A stretch of DNA of 64,000 nt from Hydnum rufescens UP504 (GCA_014904985.1 MU128983.1:25762-89761), one strand, 5' to 3'; shown: positions 1-12,625, counted from the first letter of the stretch. Notes: generated from the letters alone by a model not told the origin. Numbers and translations: made by a program.

Positions 1-1747
1 CTTGCCACCGCTAATCCGTTGGATCCACTGAATATTTTCCCACACGGCAGATGCAAAAGTATACAATCAATGTGTCAATCGGATTCTGGAACATCAAGCG
101 GTCCCTGAATCTCGACGCAGGCCTTTATACTCCATCGGCGATCCGAGAAAACCCCTTCCTCGCTTTCCCGAAAAAGGCGAGGTCGACCTCGTTTCCCTCA
201 CACCTCCGTGTACAGGATTTTCTGGTCTTAATCGGTGCGGTTTCCTCACAATTTGTATCATGCCTATCACTAAACAATCATTTAGTTTCCGCAAAGCTGC
301 AGACGTACGCAACACGCTTATCGCACCGGGACTCTCGCTTGTAGAGCTTCTGCGACCCAAATATGTGTTAAGTAAATTACTCAGTTACGTTAATAGGGGC
401 CACATTCTCAACGGACTTCACAGTTGAGAATGTTCTCAACATGGCCAGATTCCCCCTCCGTGGTAAGGATACAGGCCGTGGCTCGGTAGGTGGTGGAATC
501 AAATGGGGCACCCATTTATTTATTCTCCGAACCTTGTTGGATCTTGAGTGAGTATGACATCCTCCTTCAGCTTCAGGTGTTGATATGCAAGGGCTAATAA
601 AATGGTCTTTAGCTATCAAGTTCGGTTTGCGGTCCTCCAGGCAGGCGCTTACGGTTTACCCCAAGGCCGTCACAGAATCGTCTACATCGCAGCGAAGAAT
701 GGAACCCCACTTCCCGATTTTCCTCTGCCTACACATCAGTTCCCCACCCCTCCACCCTCAGTGAAGCTCCCAACGGGGAGCATGGCCCCGATGATCACCC
801 GCGAATGTGTGCCTCACCGCCAAATACATGCAAAAGATGCATTATTAGATCTTCCTGGGTTTCATTGGTTTGTGTCGTTCAGCGTTTTTAGAGTTGAATT
901 ATGTTTAATATTTTTGGCGTATCAGGAAAGATCCAAGTGAGCAAAGTCAAGTGCCCAACAACCCCAAGCTCCGAGTCTTTGCGCCCCATTCTGGACTGTG
1001 TGGTTTCGCCAAGGCCGTGAAGTACGACAGCACACCGCTCTCAGATTATCAAGGATGGTTAAGGGTAGGGTCGCGTAGAGTGACACATCATTCAACGGGA
1101 GTGTATGGCGATCGGACGATGGCGAGGTATGTTTCCAACTTGGCCGGAAGTATGATCCAGCTTTATTCCATGCTGGTTGCCTTTTCAGGGTGTGCAATAT
1201 CCCTCTCCATGAGAATGCTGATCATCGAGGTGAGCAAGTTGTGTCTCTTTTTATGATCCATCTTTTGCCAACGATCCTACTCAGCACTGCACCCCGACTT
1301 CTCGCTTGCATCCTACGTCGATAATACTGGTTCGGCCGCTCGAAATCGCATGTATGCGGGCTCTTTTGGAAGGGTAGGCCTAGGCGGAACATTCCAAACC
1401 ATTGTGACCGTTGTAAACCCCTCTAATCGACAAGGTCGTTGTTTGCATCCAGCGGTACGCGTGGTTGCTGTGAATGCGTATTATCCTTGCTTACCTTTCA
1501 AACATGGCCAGCAAATGCGGGTGCTGACTGTGCGGGAGTGGGCGCGTGCCCAAGGCTTTGGAGATAGCACTGATTTTATATCCGTACAAAATAGTCAAGA
1601 GGATGTGAGTGATTTGAGATCGATGGTCGTTTCGTTGCCTGCCCGTTAACATGCCCTGTTCAGCGATATCGTATCATAGGAAATGCAGTTCCCATCCCTC
1701 TTGGCATGGCTCTCGCTCGCCAGTTTTTATATAATGATAGGTCGTGA
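1..1747 (+). CDS. DNMT1-type cytosine-5 DNA methyltransferase, C-terminal part (5' end outside window)
   Basis: Catalytic half of a nuclear maintenance-type DNA methyltransferase, which adds methyl groups to cytosine, in this family mainly at hemimethylated CpG. Spliced exons show the conserved motifs in order: motif IV TPPCTGFSGLNR with the catalytic Cys (near 200-234), motif VI ENV (near 425), motif VIII QAGAYGLPQGRHR (near 630-670), motif IX RVLTVREWARAQGF (near 1517-1560) and motif X GNAVPIPLGMALA (near 1680-1720), then the stop at 1745-1747. Short GT-AG introns (for example 235-285, and one ending just before the motif VIII exon) reconcile the frames. The text before motif IV (YNQCVN..GEVDLV) also matches DNMT1. 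BAH and targeting domains must lie to the left. Odd point: the usual GGPPCQGFSG reads TPPCTGFSG. Family call is firm; DNMT1 rather than another C5 subfamily is likely. Confidence 0.92.
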
Positions 1748-2373
1748 GGACGATAATGATGATGGGTTCCATTTAAAGTACATGGTATATTATAGTAAGT
1801 GGCGGGTGCGTACAAATCCACAAGGGAGATAAAACGTCCTTGGCCGAGGCGGGGAGTCTGCGGGCAAAAGGGACAATGTATAATTTCTGGTAAAGACAAA
1901 GTCACTGGCAGCAGCGAAAGGGGGAAGCAGGACATCCGCGTAAGGGGAAGGAGATTGAGGCATTAGATAGGTATTAAGGAAGAAAGTAGGTTAACGGTCT
2001 GAAGGGGAAGGTAATAGGAGCAGAGACTGGGTCGTCGCATCCATTGATGAAGGATAGAAGAGCAAGAGAAGTAATTGAAGTACAAGTATTCAGGGAAGAG
2101 AAACTCGTCCGTCGTCTTGGCACCGCAACGCGTCCAGAGAGGACGAGAAAGAATCTCTGGGGAACTTGACAGAATGGATGGTTTTTGGCTCGCCACAATG
2201 GATCGATCCTATGACCGAAACGGCGAAGCCTGGAGACTTGGATCCCCCGCACGAGGCTCAAGTCCCGAGACCTCCATCCATCCATCGCCACTGCGGAGGG
2301 ATACACATTGTAGCGAGCCCACTAGCTGCGTCTCAAGTGGAGGAGATCCACGTCTAATGCGGCATTGCCCGTG
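1748..2373. other. Intergenic region
   Basis: Holds the 3' flank of the methyltransferase gene and the upstream region of the next gene. I see no conserved protein, RNA gene or clear promoter box; the open frames here lack family similarity and are interrupted by stops. Confidence 0.6.
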
Positions 2374-4214
2374 ATGGAAATTTCACAGTTTCGTGCCCCA
2401 AGTGCTTGGATGCAGTCTTCGCAACAAGCATCATCATCTAACTCCAACTCCCGGCCTTCCAGCAGGGCATCACGTCTCAGGGCACCGTCTCCCGTGATTC
2501 TGTCACCTGTATCTTCTGGAGGCGTCAACCGACGCGATTCAGCTTCTACTGTCAATGGGTCAACAACGACCCCGCGACCGGTTTCTATCATAGACGATGC
2601 CCTCTCCGATGGATTCTCATCGCCATCATCGCTAATGTTTGACAAGCGTAGGTCAACGGCTGCTCTTGTGGCTTTGGCAGGCGAGAACAGTATGCTCCCA
2701 CTCCCAGTAACTCCTAATCGTGACCCACCGTCTACGAATGGGTCACAGTCGTTCCGTTCCGGGGGTGAAACTATAGCGGAGGGCATTCCCTCGGATTATG
2801 GGTCTCGGGAGACCGATATATTCATGGGTAAAATGAGTCCTACGCGCACTTTATCTCGTGCGTCCGTTTTGTGTTCCAAAAGTATGGGGGGACTTATTTT
2901 CCTGTGTCCGTGCAGGTATCCCCGTGAGCTCTGTGGGTCAGCAATCGTTTTCTCTTGGGTAGCCTGTGCGAATACCGGACGATTGATTGATGGAGCTATC
3001 GAATTAGGTCACGCCCGAGCGTTAGCGGAGGAGAACACTACTTTTGAGTCTCGTTCATACAATCAGGATTTGGAGCCAAATCCGCCATCAAGCTCTGGAC
3101 GCCATTCTCTCCCTGTTTCTGGATCCCCAAGCACATCTAATCGTCGGTCCATGTTAATCACTGGAGGTACAACCAAAGTCCTTGCAGACCTTCAAGCCGG
3201 TGTTGTAAATGCCCGAAATGCATTGGAGAATACCAAATCTCAACTACGGTATGGACTGAACTCTCCCCACAGTCGACGCCACCTTATGCCTCTCATTCTT
3301 AGATTATCGCAGCGAACAGTTGCCCAGGTATTCTTTGCTTGCTTTGAATTTAAGATTTAGCGTGGAATGTTTTGTTTATATAATATCTTTTGTGGTAGCT
3401 TACACGGCAAACCGAAGACCTTAAAGATGGTCGTGAGCGGCTCCGACTAGAAAACGAAGGCTTGAACAATGTTGTCGCCCGGAAAGAACGTCTATTGCAA
3501 GAAGTGCGTGTCTCCTGAAATAGGTGTGTCATAGATCTCATAGCCTGAGATATTTGCAGGTCCTAGAACGTGCTCGAAAGGCCGAGGCCGAGGCTGCCAC
3601 CTTGAAGACAACTCTGAAAACCACTTCGGCTGACACTAAAAAGGCGCTTCGTGACATGGAGACAGCACTCGCCCAGGCTTCGTTGTCGTCGCAGAAGTCT
3701 GAGCGGGAGTATGTAACACTGAAGGACAGTATTAAAGGGATGGTAGAGGGATGGCAGCGGGAAGTCAAGATGTTGCGAGAAGACGTGAGACGAAAAGAGG
3801 ATGAATGGGGGAAGGAGCGTGAGGAGGTTGCCTTGAAATACAAGAGCCTCCTCAAACTCCAACAGGCTACAAAGTCAGTGGGATTGTGTTATATGCGTCA
3901 TTTGGTTATGCTGACGATATTACAGAGCGGAGAGACAACGATTGGATGGACTCAAGGCGGAGTCTCGAGCCTTGGATACTTCGTTCGGGTCATATTATGA
4001 GAAGGAGCTGGCTGGCCTTCGGGAAGAAATTGCAAAAAATAAAGATCAAACAAAAGTTGCCGAGCGCACGGCAGAGTGAGTCGATTTCCTATGACCTCGG
4101 CTCTGTATCCTCCTGAACGACTTGCCCCAATGTAGAGAAGTCGCAGCCGAGCTTGCGCGCATACAACGACTGATGAGGCAAGGAAAGAATGGCAAAATTA
4201 CCCTTGCGAGGTGA
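2374..4214 (+). CDS. Coiled-coil protein resembling the SHE3 family
   Basis: The first third is Ser/Pro/Arg-rich and disordered. The second half is a long coiled coil that begins with TTKVLADLQAGVVNARNAL and continues over several exons (LTRQTEDLKDGRERLRLENE, then Lys/Glu/Ala-rich heptads, then ..GMVEGWQREVKMLREDVRRKEDEW). It ends ..RLMRQGKNGKITLAR followed by TGA at 4212-4214. In basidiomycetes such proteins are usually grouped with SHE3, a yeast adaptor linking mRNA-protein particles to myosin; here the link rests on overall pattern memory, not on a catalytic motif. Start at 2374 is the first ATG in the open frame after stops at 2311 and 2323. Introns near 3255-3308, 3330-3399, 3506-3559, 3874-3930 and 4077-4135 are supported by frame continuity. 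An additional intron in the 2850-2990 stretch is likely, and the frame there is uncertain. Confidence 0.6.
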
Positions 4215-5637
4215 AATTAATCGTTTTCGTATGGTTTTCTCGCTTGCTTGCTTTCGGACACCGGCTGTCGTTTAGCATGTTCAATACCCATTCGCAATGA
4301 TTGTTTTTTATGAACTCGTGTAGCATTCACGTATCACATCCTCTGGTAGACGAGGCGCACGATGCTATTCGGTAGTTGTGTATTTCGTGTAATTACTCTA
4401 ATCATTCAGTTCCCGTTATTATGAGTCTGTCCACGCGATTCTCTTTGGAGTGAGGACGTTTCGCTGCAGAATGGCTTCGGCTGCCAGTGGGTGGCCTGTG
4501 GGAACCCACCGCATATAACTTGTCCGTTCTGTTTTTTTCCAGCGTTCTCGAAGCCCTCCCTCCGCATTATAGTACTGATTTGCTTCTTCTCAACCATTTG
4601 CATTTGGCTCTGGTTAACCAGTTGTCACAGGGTCACTGTGTCACGCGCAGAACTGAATTAATGCGGAGAATCCCCCGCATGATTGGAAAACATCGGACAA
4701 AATACCGAAATCTCTTCCGGCGGTCTTGCCGGTGGTGCCTGATGAAGCCACAGAGGGTCCGGAAAATGGCATTTTGACACCCTACGACTCTACGAGTCTA
4801 CGGCCTGAGTCCCCCCACATCATCTACCGAAAAGGGGGCCACTCTCCGTGAACAGGTATATCAATTGAGGATTACGTAAACCACGTGATTTTGCCGATCA
4901 CTCGAACCATCGTGAGGTAGGGTTCTGAAGGTCACCCAACTCGTCACCCGCGCAGACGACCGGCTCTGGGAGGTGGCCGTGATGTGGATACTCCTACAAA
5001 AGAGAACACGGCTGAAACCCTGGGTACAGTGTGTGACTTGTCAGGGCTTGCACTTCGACTCCTTGACTGTATATAAAAGTGTCTTCTGAACATCACAGAC
5101 TATACCTCCCCGTCTGGACGACGGGATGGATCCCATGCACAAGATAATCTATCTATGACACAATCTGGTGCTCCAGCTACGCCTTGTGACTTTGTACAAA
5201 TACCTCCATTGCCAAATTTTTCCATATCGCAACCATTTGAATTAACAATTTTGATCCATTGAGACACTACCAAAATAAAATAAAATCAAGTTTTGCAACT
5301 CTAGAATATGCATGATTGTGATCTGAAAGCCACCAGCCAAAGGGTAGATATCTACCCTCCTGTTGGATAAGCGAGTTCAGGGGACGGATGGAACAGGCAA
5401 GTGTCCAGTTCAATCGGGCGCTTCTGCATAGAGGCAGGTGAGAGCCTGCCTAACATTTGGGGGGAAACCCCTCATCACAAGCATATTCGGGTGCTAAATG
5501 ACGATGGTGACTTGCTTGACAGTAGGGAGTTCCATGATAGCCCCCAAATGAGCCCCCCAATGATGGTTTTTTTTTGGTGGCAACTGAATGGTCTCAAGAT
5601 CGGAAATGTCCGGGTGATTGGTTTCTGCTTGACTCTG
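4215..5637. other. Intergenic region of 1.4 kb
   Basis: No supported gene. A TATA-like box TATATAAAAG lies at 5069-5079, about 560 bp ahead of the next start codon. It could belong to a long 5' leader or to an unrecognised transcript. A CACGTG E-box is present near 4884. Nothing else stands out. Confidence 0.5.
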
Positions 5638-7032
5638 ATGTCAGGCCGTGTTCTTTCCATCCAATCTCACGTCGTGAGTGGTTATGTGGGTAAGTAATCT
5701 GCCAACACCGTCATGAGAGATGCTAATTCGCAAATCTGCATATCAAGGTAATAAAGGTGTGATGCTACTCCCCGAGTCACGCCAGTGAAATAGAGACTCA
5801 CCTAGTCATCTTCCTCAGCCGCTACTTTCCCCCTTCAGGTCCTGGGTTATGATGTAGATGCCGTCAATACTGTCCAATACTCTAATCATGCTGGTGAGGG
5901 CAACTTATGGGTGTCCTTGGAGACCTGCTGACGGCGCGGGCGGCGCATAGGCTATAGACGATTCGCGGGAACTAATTCTCAAGCGACAGAGTTGGATTCG
6001 ATATTCGAAGCAATGAAGAAAAATGGGCTCTTCCGTGCCAACAGGATCCTGACTGGTATCAAGGATGTATCTGTGTCACTATGGGTGTCGCTGAGTATCT
6101 TAATATGGCAGGTTACGTTCCCAATGCCAGTAGTCTCCAGTCGATTGCAAATCTGATCAAATGGATGTGCTCAGGCGAGAATGAGATTATGTATTTGCTA
6201 GATCGTACGTCTCAGACTCGGTGGTGTCTATTTCCCCGTACCCCATATTATGCTGACACTGTTTTGTAGCCGTCATGGGCGACGACGGTAGATTATACGT
6301 TTCCCCGGACGTGGTGCCGGTCTATAGGGATGTTCTGTTGCCCTTGGCGACTGTAATAACACCGAACTGGTTTGAGGTCGAGTTGGGTGTATTAATTTCC
6401 ACGTGATTTCTCTAGCCTTACGACCGGCATCCCTTAGGATACTCACAGGAATTAAAATCACCACCATGGCGTCGATCAAATCGGCCGTGGAGAAATTGCA
6501 TTCAGTGCATGGTGTACCACATGTGGTTATCAGCTCTTTGCCGTTGACTGCTGAATTGGAGGCTGAGGTGGCTGCCGTCACACGTCCAGCCGCTCGGTCG
6601 AATTCGGCTTATTCGGGTGATAACCTCCTGTGCATCACGTCAAGCGCTTCAGCGGCCAAGGAAGGGCCGGTGTCGAACGTGCACGCAATTTGTATTCCAC
6701 GAATCAAGGGATACTACTCTGGGGTCGGTGACTTATTTAGTGCACTGGTTCTCGCGCATTTTCGCCCTACGGAGGGATCGGAAGCTCTCAGTGATGCGAC
6801 AACGCTGGCGCTGTCCACGATCCAGGAAATTTTGCTTAGGACATATGAGCATTGTGAAAGTCTGGCAGAAGAGGAGCGGCCGCCGACAGATGATGAAGCT
6901 GATGCTGCTGATGCAGAGCGACGGGTACGACGAATGCGAGCCCGCGAGCTGCGTATCATTCAGAATATGGAGTGCATTCGCAATCCACCCCGTGAGAGGT
7001 GTATGGCACGTTGGACGGGGTTTTGGGACTAG
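5638..7032 (+). CDS. Pyridoxal kinase
   Basis: Ribokinase-fold enzyme of vitamin B6 salvage: phosphorylates pyridoxal, pyridoxine and pyridoxamine with ATP in the cytosol. The start exon encodes [18 protein letters not shown], the diagnostic N-terminus with the pyridoxal-binding Ser and His region. Later exons give [45 protein letters not shown], the ATP-site stretch [13 protein letters not shown] and the anion-hole/catalytic segment [19 protein letters not shown] (catalytic Asp in GVGDLFSA). The tail [15 protein letters not shown] is typical of fungal members. About eight exons with introns near 50-90 nt; the stop is TAG at 7030-7032. The loop usually written TPNQFE reads TPNWFE here. Neighbours are unrelated. 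Confidence 0.93.
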
Positions 7033-7764
7033 AGGTAACTAACTAGAGCAGCCTGGGTTCGCACCCATTTTGACGGGCGGTGATTTGTTAAAATGAATAA
7101 TTATTTTAGAGTCCCTTTCCTCATGGTGGTGGCGTGTGCGCAGTGCGTGAGCGGAGAAACTAGAGGCTGGCGATGGGGAAAAGAGCCCTTTGGCCCTTTT
7201 GATATGCGACGGGAGATGCCGATCCAAGATCAAGAAGCCAGATAAGGTTGTCGCGGAAGCAAAAGCGTGGGTAACCAACAACCGCTGCCCTGCCCGACAG
7301 CGGAAAGAGAGCTAGGGCGCAGGACAAAATTGGAGAAGAATTGTTGCCGATCAGCGATGGGTAGAGAAAAAATTCCCCACAAATATAGCCCGGGAAATTT
7401 CAGTCCTGGATGCATTCATTCCATGTACGATGTACGACTGGTGGGATAGGCGCGGCTGTCGTAGCTGCCCACTATCTCTGTCGAGCAGCCACCGCCCGAG
7501 AACGTTGGGACTTGTCGCGCCGCCGAGGTCGTCGCCTAGGGTCTGATAAAAATCCGGATTTTTTTTAATGAGAAGCATGTATCAGGGTCCTCCTGTGTTT
7601 GCAGCGGAGAATTCAGGATCCGTTACCTTCCTTCTCGTTTTTATCTAGTCCACCGCGCCTACAGAAGGGGATTGCGCCGCACAGCGAGCACAGCGCGCGA
7701 CTCGCCGACGAATCCCTATCCATGACGGCCCCTTCGTTCTAGATACCTACAACACATTATTGCA
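7033..7764. other. Intergenic region, promoter side of the HSF-type gene
   Basis: About 730 bp between two same-strand genes. No RNA gene or ORF with family similarity. I looked for heat-shock elements (nGAAnnTTCn arrays) and found only loose GAA/TTC pairs, so no regulatory site is called. Confidence 0.5.
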
Positions 7765-10347
7765 ATGGACGTCGAGCACGCATACGCCGCCAACGCGGCT
7801 CCCCACTATCCGCAGGAACACCAACACCACTGGCAACAGCATGGAACCCACATCCCCTACCCGGCCTCCCCATCTCACCCTACTTTCCCTCCCTTTTATC
7901 CCCGCCCACCAGATCACTTCTCTCAGCCTCAAGCCTCCACCAGACCTTCCACCGCCAACTTATCCCTCAACCTCTCCTCTCTCTCTGTCGAACCTTCGGC
8001 GCCCTCCCCTCACGTCGCGTCCAATCCGAATGGACCCCTCACCAGCATGCCTGTATCCCCAGACGGGGTCCAACCCGTCCATGGGCAGCAGCAGCAGCAG
8101 CAGTCCCAACAGCAACAACACGTCTTTGCCCCGCAGATTCCGACTTCCCCCTTCACGTACAGTACACACGAGTGGCACAGCCAAATGCCAATTAGTCGCT
8201 CCAATTCCTCTTCAGATATGCGCTCAGATACGCCCATGTCGAACCCGACCCGCAACGGTACTATTCGCCCTCGTTCGATAGAAGAGGACGGTGCGTATGA
8301 TAGCCTGCAGTCGTCCGCACCCCCCCATCATGTACAACAGCACTGCCCGCCCCCAAATGGCCACGACCTCCAGCACCACCATTCGTTTTCATCCTCTGCT
8401 CACGACGACCAAGAAGCGGCCTCTTCCTTTGCAGACTCCCATGCCGAGAGCCCCACTAGCGCGAACAGCGACCCCCCAGACGAGCTTCGGTCTGCTGACC
8501 CTGACATGCCTCCGAGTTTCGGATTTGCAAAGTTTGATAATGTGACGGGTCGTCCTGGAACGGCATCCAGGCCCCCCGCCTCGAATAACTTCGTTGCAAA
8601 ACTATATCAGTCAGTGCCTCCTATCGTATGCTTTTGCCGAGACTAATTTGATCATGGCAATTCACAAGAATGATCAGCGACCCAAAGTCTGCACACTTCA
8701 TCGCCTGGACTGAGCTAGGGACAAGGTTCGCTCCTTCTGTGTTTGTACACCCACCCCACGTTAAATTCCTTCACTCCCCAGCTTTGTTGTTTCTAGCGTA
8801 GGTGAATTCAGTCGAAGTATTCTTGGCTCCCATTTCAAACACAATAATGTAAGCCAAACCAAATCTTTAACCCTTGTGTGACCCAACCTTTGAAATGGTT
8901 TTCCCAGTTCTCAAGCTTCGTTCGCCAACTGAACATGTATGGATTTCATAAGATCAACAGAGTGAGATTCATACCCCTTAATTAGTGTTGTGAAGTGCAA
9001 TACCAACTTTGTTTTTAGACCCCCCGCGCGCAACGCACGTCTTCAGACAACCAAGTCTGGGAATTTTCGCACCAAAAGTTCCTCCGTGGACGTCCGGATC
9101 TGCTGGACGAAATAAAACGAAAAGCTCTTGACGCTGACCCAACCGTCCGCCAGCGAGTAGATCTACCCTCTGAAGTAGCGCTGCAACTCTCCCGTATGGC
9201 TAATGATCATCATCAAGTGGTCAAGGCTCTCTATTCGGAGCGTGCCAAAGTCGAACGATTGACAAACATTGTGAAAACTATGTATGACACCATACAGCAG
9301 ATGATGCCTGGAGCGATGCAGCATACCCCATTTCCTGCCGACTTGCTAGAACCAGCCGAAGCTCCTCCCATCCTAATCACGTCACCGTCTGACCCGCCCT
9401 ATTCGGATCACCCATATCCGCCGTCATCTTCATTCTGGAATGAGCCACCATCAAGTTTAAGTACTGCCTCTCTAGGAACCATCAGTCCAAGCTCGAGTCC
9501 CACCTCTACCGACTTTCCTCCTCACCATTCTCGGCCACCCCCCCACCCCCACGCTCGTTCCCATTTACGGCATGCTCTTCCTCCGATGAATATCCCATCT
9601 CTTCCTAGGTTTGATCATCCCTCCCGACAATCCCTGTCGTCCCCTGGGGGCGGTGAAGATTCTTTTGATGATGAAAGCGGCCAAGAGGGTCGCAGCTCAG
9701 GGCCGAAGCGACAGCGAATGAATCCCAATACATCTTCTGACGCTTCATCACCTGGTGGCGGCACTTCCCCGATTACGGCATCCGGCGGGTCATTCGCTGG
9801 CGGGCGTAATGGTGGACGTCCCGGAATTTCCTCCACGCCGTCCTCCGCTGTGCATCTGACAGGGGACCAGCAGCGCCAGATTCCCATTCCGTCATCGCAA
9901 TCCCAAGGTCAAATACAAGCTCATTCCATGCCAGGAACTAGCGGCCGGACCTTGTCGCGTGCACGAAGCGACTCGGCCCCATTGGGCATGGGTTTGGGTC
10001 AGATTTGGCAAGTTCCTCCCATGTCTCTGAATGCAGCCCCTACGGGAGGCATCACGTTCTCTACTTCGGGAGACTCGAGTAGACCCCGCAGTGGGACTCA
10101 ATTAGCTCATGGACGAGTGGCTTCGACGACTTCGCCCCCGGCGCATGCTTCTCCGACAAAGCGAGAAGACTTTGCGGGGCAGAGGACCTATGGCTCCGTT
10201 GCTTCGTCCGTTGGCTCGTCTTCTGGCTCGTCCAATGTCATTGGTCCTTCTGGAGCCCAATCCGGCGTGCATGAGGAAATCCTTGGAGATTCAGACGACT
10301 CTGGTCACCACCAACTTCAGCACCCACAGCAACCATTGCGACGATAG
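7765..10347 (+). CDS. HSF-type DNA-binding transcription factor
   Basis: Nuclear transcription factor with one winged-helix heat-shock-factor domain. The long N-terminal part (about 270 residues) is rich in Pro, Ser, His and Gln, with a Gln tract near 8083-8125. The domain is split by four introns: NNFVAKLYQ, then MISDPKSAHFIAWTELGTSF, then SSVGEFSRSILGSHFKHNN, then FSSFVRQLNMYGFHKINR (the recognition helix), then VWEFSHQKFLRGRPDLL. A short heptad stretch follows (VVKALYSERAKVERLTNIVKTMYDTIQQ), a plausible oligomerisation helix. The C-terminal part is long, disordered and Ser/Pro-rich. Sequence fits the fungal HSF1/MGA1/SFL1 group; I cannot say whether this is the heat-shock regulator itself or the SFL1/MGA1-type morphology regulator. 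Start is the first ATG of the open frame; stop TAG at 10345-10347. Confidence 0.88.
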
Positions 10348-11118
10348 TATTGGAGCGGACGGACGCTCGGGTTGAGGACAATGGATGCCCTTTTCCTGCC
10401 TTTCCTCTGATATATCTATGGGGACGTTTTTTTTTTTCTCCAATTTGCTTTGTCTTTTGATTATTACTTCAGATTGCGAACTGATCCATTTTAATTTGCG
10501 TTCTAAGATGTAGATTTTATTATTCCACTCTCGCTTTTCCCTCCTAACTTGTTTTATCCCCCCTCCACTTACTATCTTTACCTTGTGCCGTACTCAAATC
10601 CATCCTCTGTTCATTCCTTCTCTCGTTTTAAAAGTTTTTCACATACTTAGTCCCGATTCCGTGGCTGCTAGTACTAGTACATATACGTAGATCATGTCGT
10701 TGTAATTCGAAACTGAAAAGAGAAAAAAAAAACTCGTTGCACTTTCTTCCCGATTCCGATGTTCCAGGAAAAAAAATCCCCCACAAAGGTGTGTGTGTTT
10801 ACCGGACCGAACTAAACTCCCCGCCCCCCCTTGCTTCGACGATAAGGGCTCGATAAGGGTATATACGAGTGTGTATGTGTGTGTGGGTGGGTGGGTGTGT
10901 TTAGTGCGTGCCGTACGGAGAATGGGTCGGGGGCGGGCCCGTTTGTGACGGTCCGTGCTCCGATCTGTGTACGCCGCCATGTGTCGTCCCAATTATCTTG
11001 AGAAAATCATCATCATCGTCATCAGAAATAAATTTGAATTCCAAACTAAACAGGGGGACAGGGGGGGGGGACAGGGGGGAAGGGAGACGGGTAAAAACGA
11101 ACAGTGATGAGCCAATAC
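10348..11118. other. Intergenic region between convergent genes
   Basis: 3' flanks of two converging genes. Contains T-rich tracts near 10428 and a GT/GGT simple repeat near 10865-10900, plus G-runs near 11050-11085. No gene supported. Confidence 0.5.
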
Positions 11119-11467
11119 TCACCGGTTGACCGTAATAGGCCATCGTGCCTCGAGGATCAGCCGCGTAGGACTCGTGCGGGAGAGGGGGTTGCTGTTGCAT
11201 CGAGTGTGCGGTGGTAGTGGGTGGTGGTGGTGGTAGTGATGCGAGTGGGAGCGGGAGTGGGTTATATGCAGCCTGTTGTTGTGCTGTTGTAAATGGGACG
11301 GCGCGAGGCCATTGCGGTGTTGTTGTTGTTGTGCAGGTGGTTGTGGATGTGGATGTTGTTGTTCCTCGTGGTGCTGATGGTGCTGGTGTGGATGCTGCTG
11401 CTGCTGAGGCTGCTGGAGTTGGGGCTGGGAATGTTGTTGACGAAGGTACACTTCATGCTGTTGTTGT

Positions 11468-11505
<38 letters not shown>

Positions 11506-12292
11506 ATGATGATGATGATGATGATGCTGCTCGTGAATTTGTTGTTGCTGGTAAATGTCAAGGGGGTATGGAACCATGATGGGCGGAGGAGACGGTGTTT
11601 GTTGATGGAGATACGGCGTGAGCGAGGGCTGGGAGCCCGCTGAGAGTGCTATCGTGTCGAGAAGGACGCTAAATTTTTGGGATCATCATAATTAATTCGG
11701 GCATGCATATCAACCGAGACCGAGGAAGATAGAGAGAGAGATAGAGAGAGAAAACAAATAGAAAAAACAAAAAGACGTACTCGCATTCATCCTGAAGCTT
11801 TCGAAGCTTCGCAGTAGAGATTGCGAGCTCCTTTTGATGTTCGTTATATATCTGAACAAGAGTGCGGGTCCAAACACATCCTCATCGTCGGCACAACTGG
11901 GCACGGTGATTTGAAGGAAAAAAGGGAAAAAAAAAAAGACGCACACCGGTGACAGCCTCATACTTCCCGCGTAAGGCATAGAACCTTGTAGAGAGAGAGA
12001 GGAGAGAGAGAGCAGAGCAAACATGAACATGACATTCCACGATTTGAAAGTATGGGAGGTGGGTTTCCCCGAGTGCTGCTGGTGATGCTTACTTTTCCTT
12101 GTACTTGCTTGCCTTTCCGGGAGGAACCTTTTTGTGTGTTTTGCCGCGTGAGACTAACAGGGCTTATTCGGGGAGGGGGGGGGGGGGGTATCACAGGCGA
12201 CGTACAGGCGCTTCCTGACGGTCCTTCTCACTGCGGGTAGGTGCCTTGCGATTGACAGATGATGCTTGGGAATTTACGCGACTAGAAGACAT
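11119..12292 (-). CDS. Probable INO80-complex-subunit-like coiled-coil protein with Gln/His-rich tail
   Basis: Spliced minus-strand model. Exon 1 starts at ATG 12292-12290 (MSSSRVNSQASSVNRKAP). Exon 2 reads GKTHKKVPPGKASKYKEK, exon 3 FYALRGKYEAVTG, exon 4 RTLVQIYNEHQKELAISTAK followed by LRKLQDEC, exon 5 DVLLDTIALSAGSQPSLTPY and then the Gln/His tail, with TGA at 11121-11119. The order K-Y-K-x-K, a basic helix, then a heptad ending in LLD resembles the short helical core of INO80E/TFPT-type remodeler subunits. That match is from memory of the pattern and is tentative. Exons 2-5 join in phase. Exon 1 to exon 2 does not join in phase with a canonical donor, so the first junction or start is unsure; the run of C next to it could hide an error. 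Nothing in the neighbourhood helps the call. Confidence 0.5.
11457..11530. repeat. Imperfect trinucleotide tract coding polyglutamine and polyhistidine
   Basis: Runs of TGT/TGC followed by TGA-TGA-TGA on the plus strand, read on the minus strand as His codons then Gln codons inside the preceding gene. All three minus frames stay open across it, which is why several overlapping frames look coding. Length polymorphism between strains would be expected. Confidence 0.85.
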
Positions 12293-12625
12293 CAAGTCGT
12301 AGTGGAGATTGCCTCGTGGAATCCTCGTGATAGCCAGCAGTGTAAACAAAAAAACCAAACACGGGAGCGCCCGCTTGTCTATCGTACATAGATTCTAAGA
12401 GACAGTAGGATGCGAGGGTGTATTTACAGATGCAGAACTTGATGAGAATGTACAGTGGATGGTGCGGGGGAAGGGGGGGGGGGGTTTCAACGACCCAAGC
12501 AAACAAAAAAAGGGGGGGAGGGAAGGGGAGAGAATCGAGCAGGAGGAAGGGGAACTCCTCTATGTCCACGATTGCTGCATGTAAATCTATTGGGAAACCT
12601 TTGGGGATGGGTCATTTATCGGTCA
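12293..12625. other. Short intergenic region
   Basis: Upstream of the coiled-coil protein gene and 3' of the BCS1-like gene, both on the minus strand. Contains purine-rich and poly-G stretches near 12470-12550. No gene seen. Confidence 0.5.

Noticed and set aside
2166..2357. Open frame upstream of the SHE3-like gene as an extra first exon
   Set aside because: Different frame, no conserved residues and no splice donor that joins in phase.
7050..7075. CTGGGTTCGCACCC resembling a tRNA T arm
   Set aside because: No D arm, anticodon arm or acceptor partner upstream.
7260..7620. Possible heat-shock elements upstream of the HSF-type gene
   Set aside because: Only isolated GAA/TTC pairs with wrong spacing; no three-unit array.
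11211..11643. Overlapping long plus-strand and minus-strand frames (Val/Ala/Asp, Leu/Met or Ser/Asn rich)
   Set aside because: Shadow frames of the trinucleotide tracts in the Gln/His-rich tail of the minus-strand gene.
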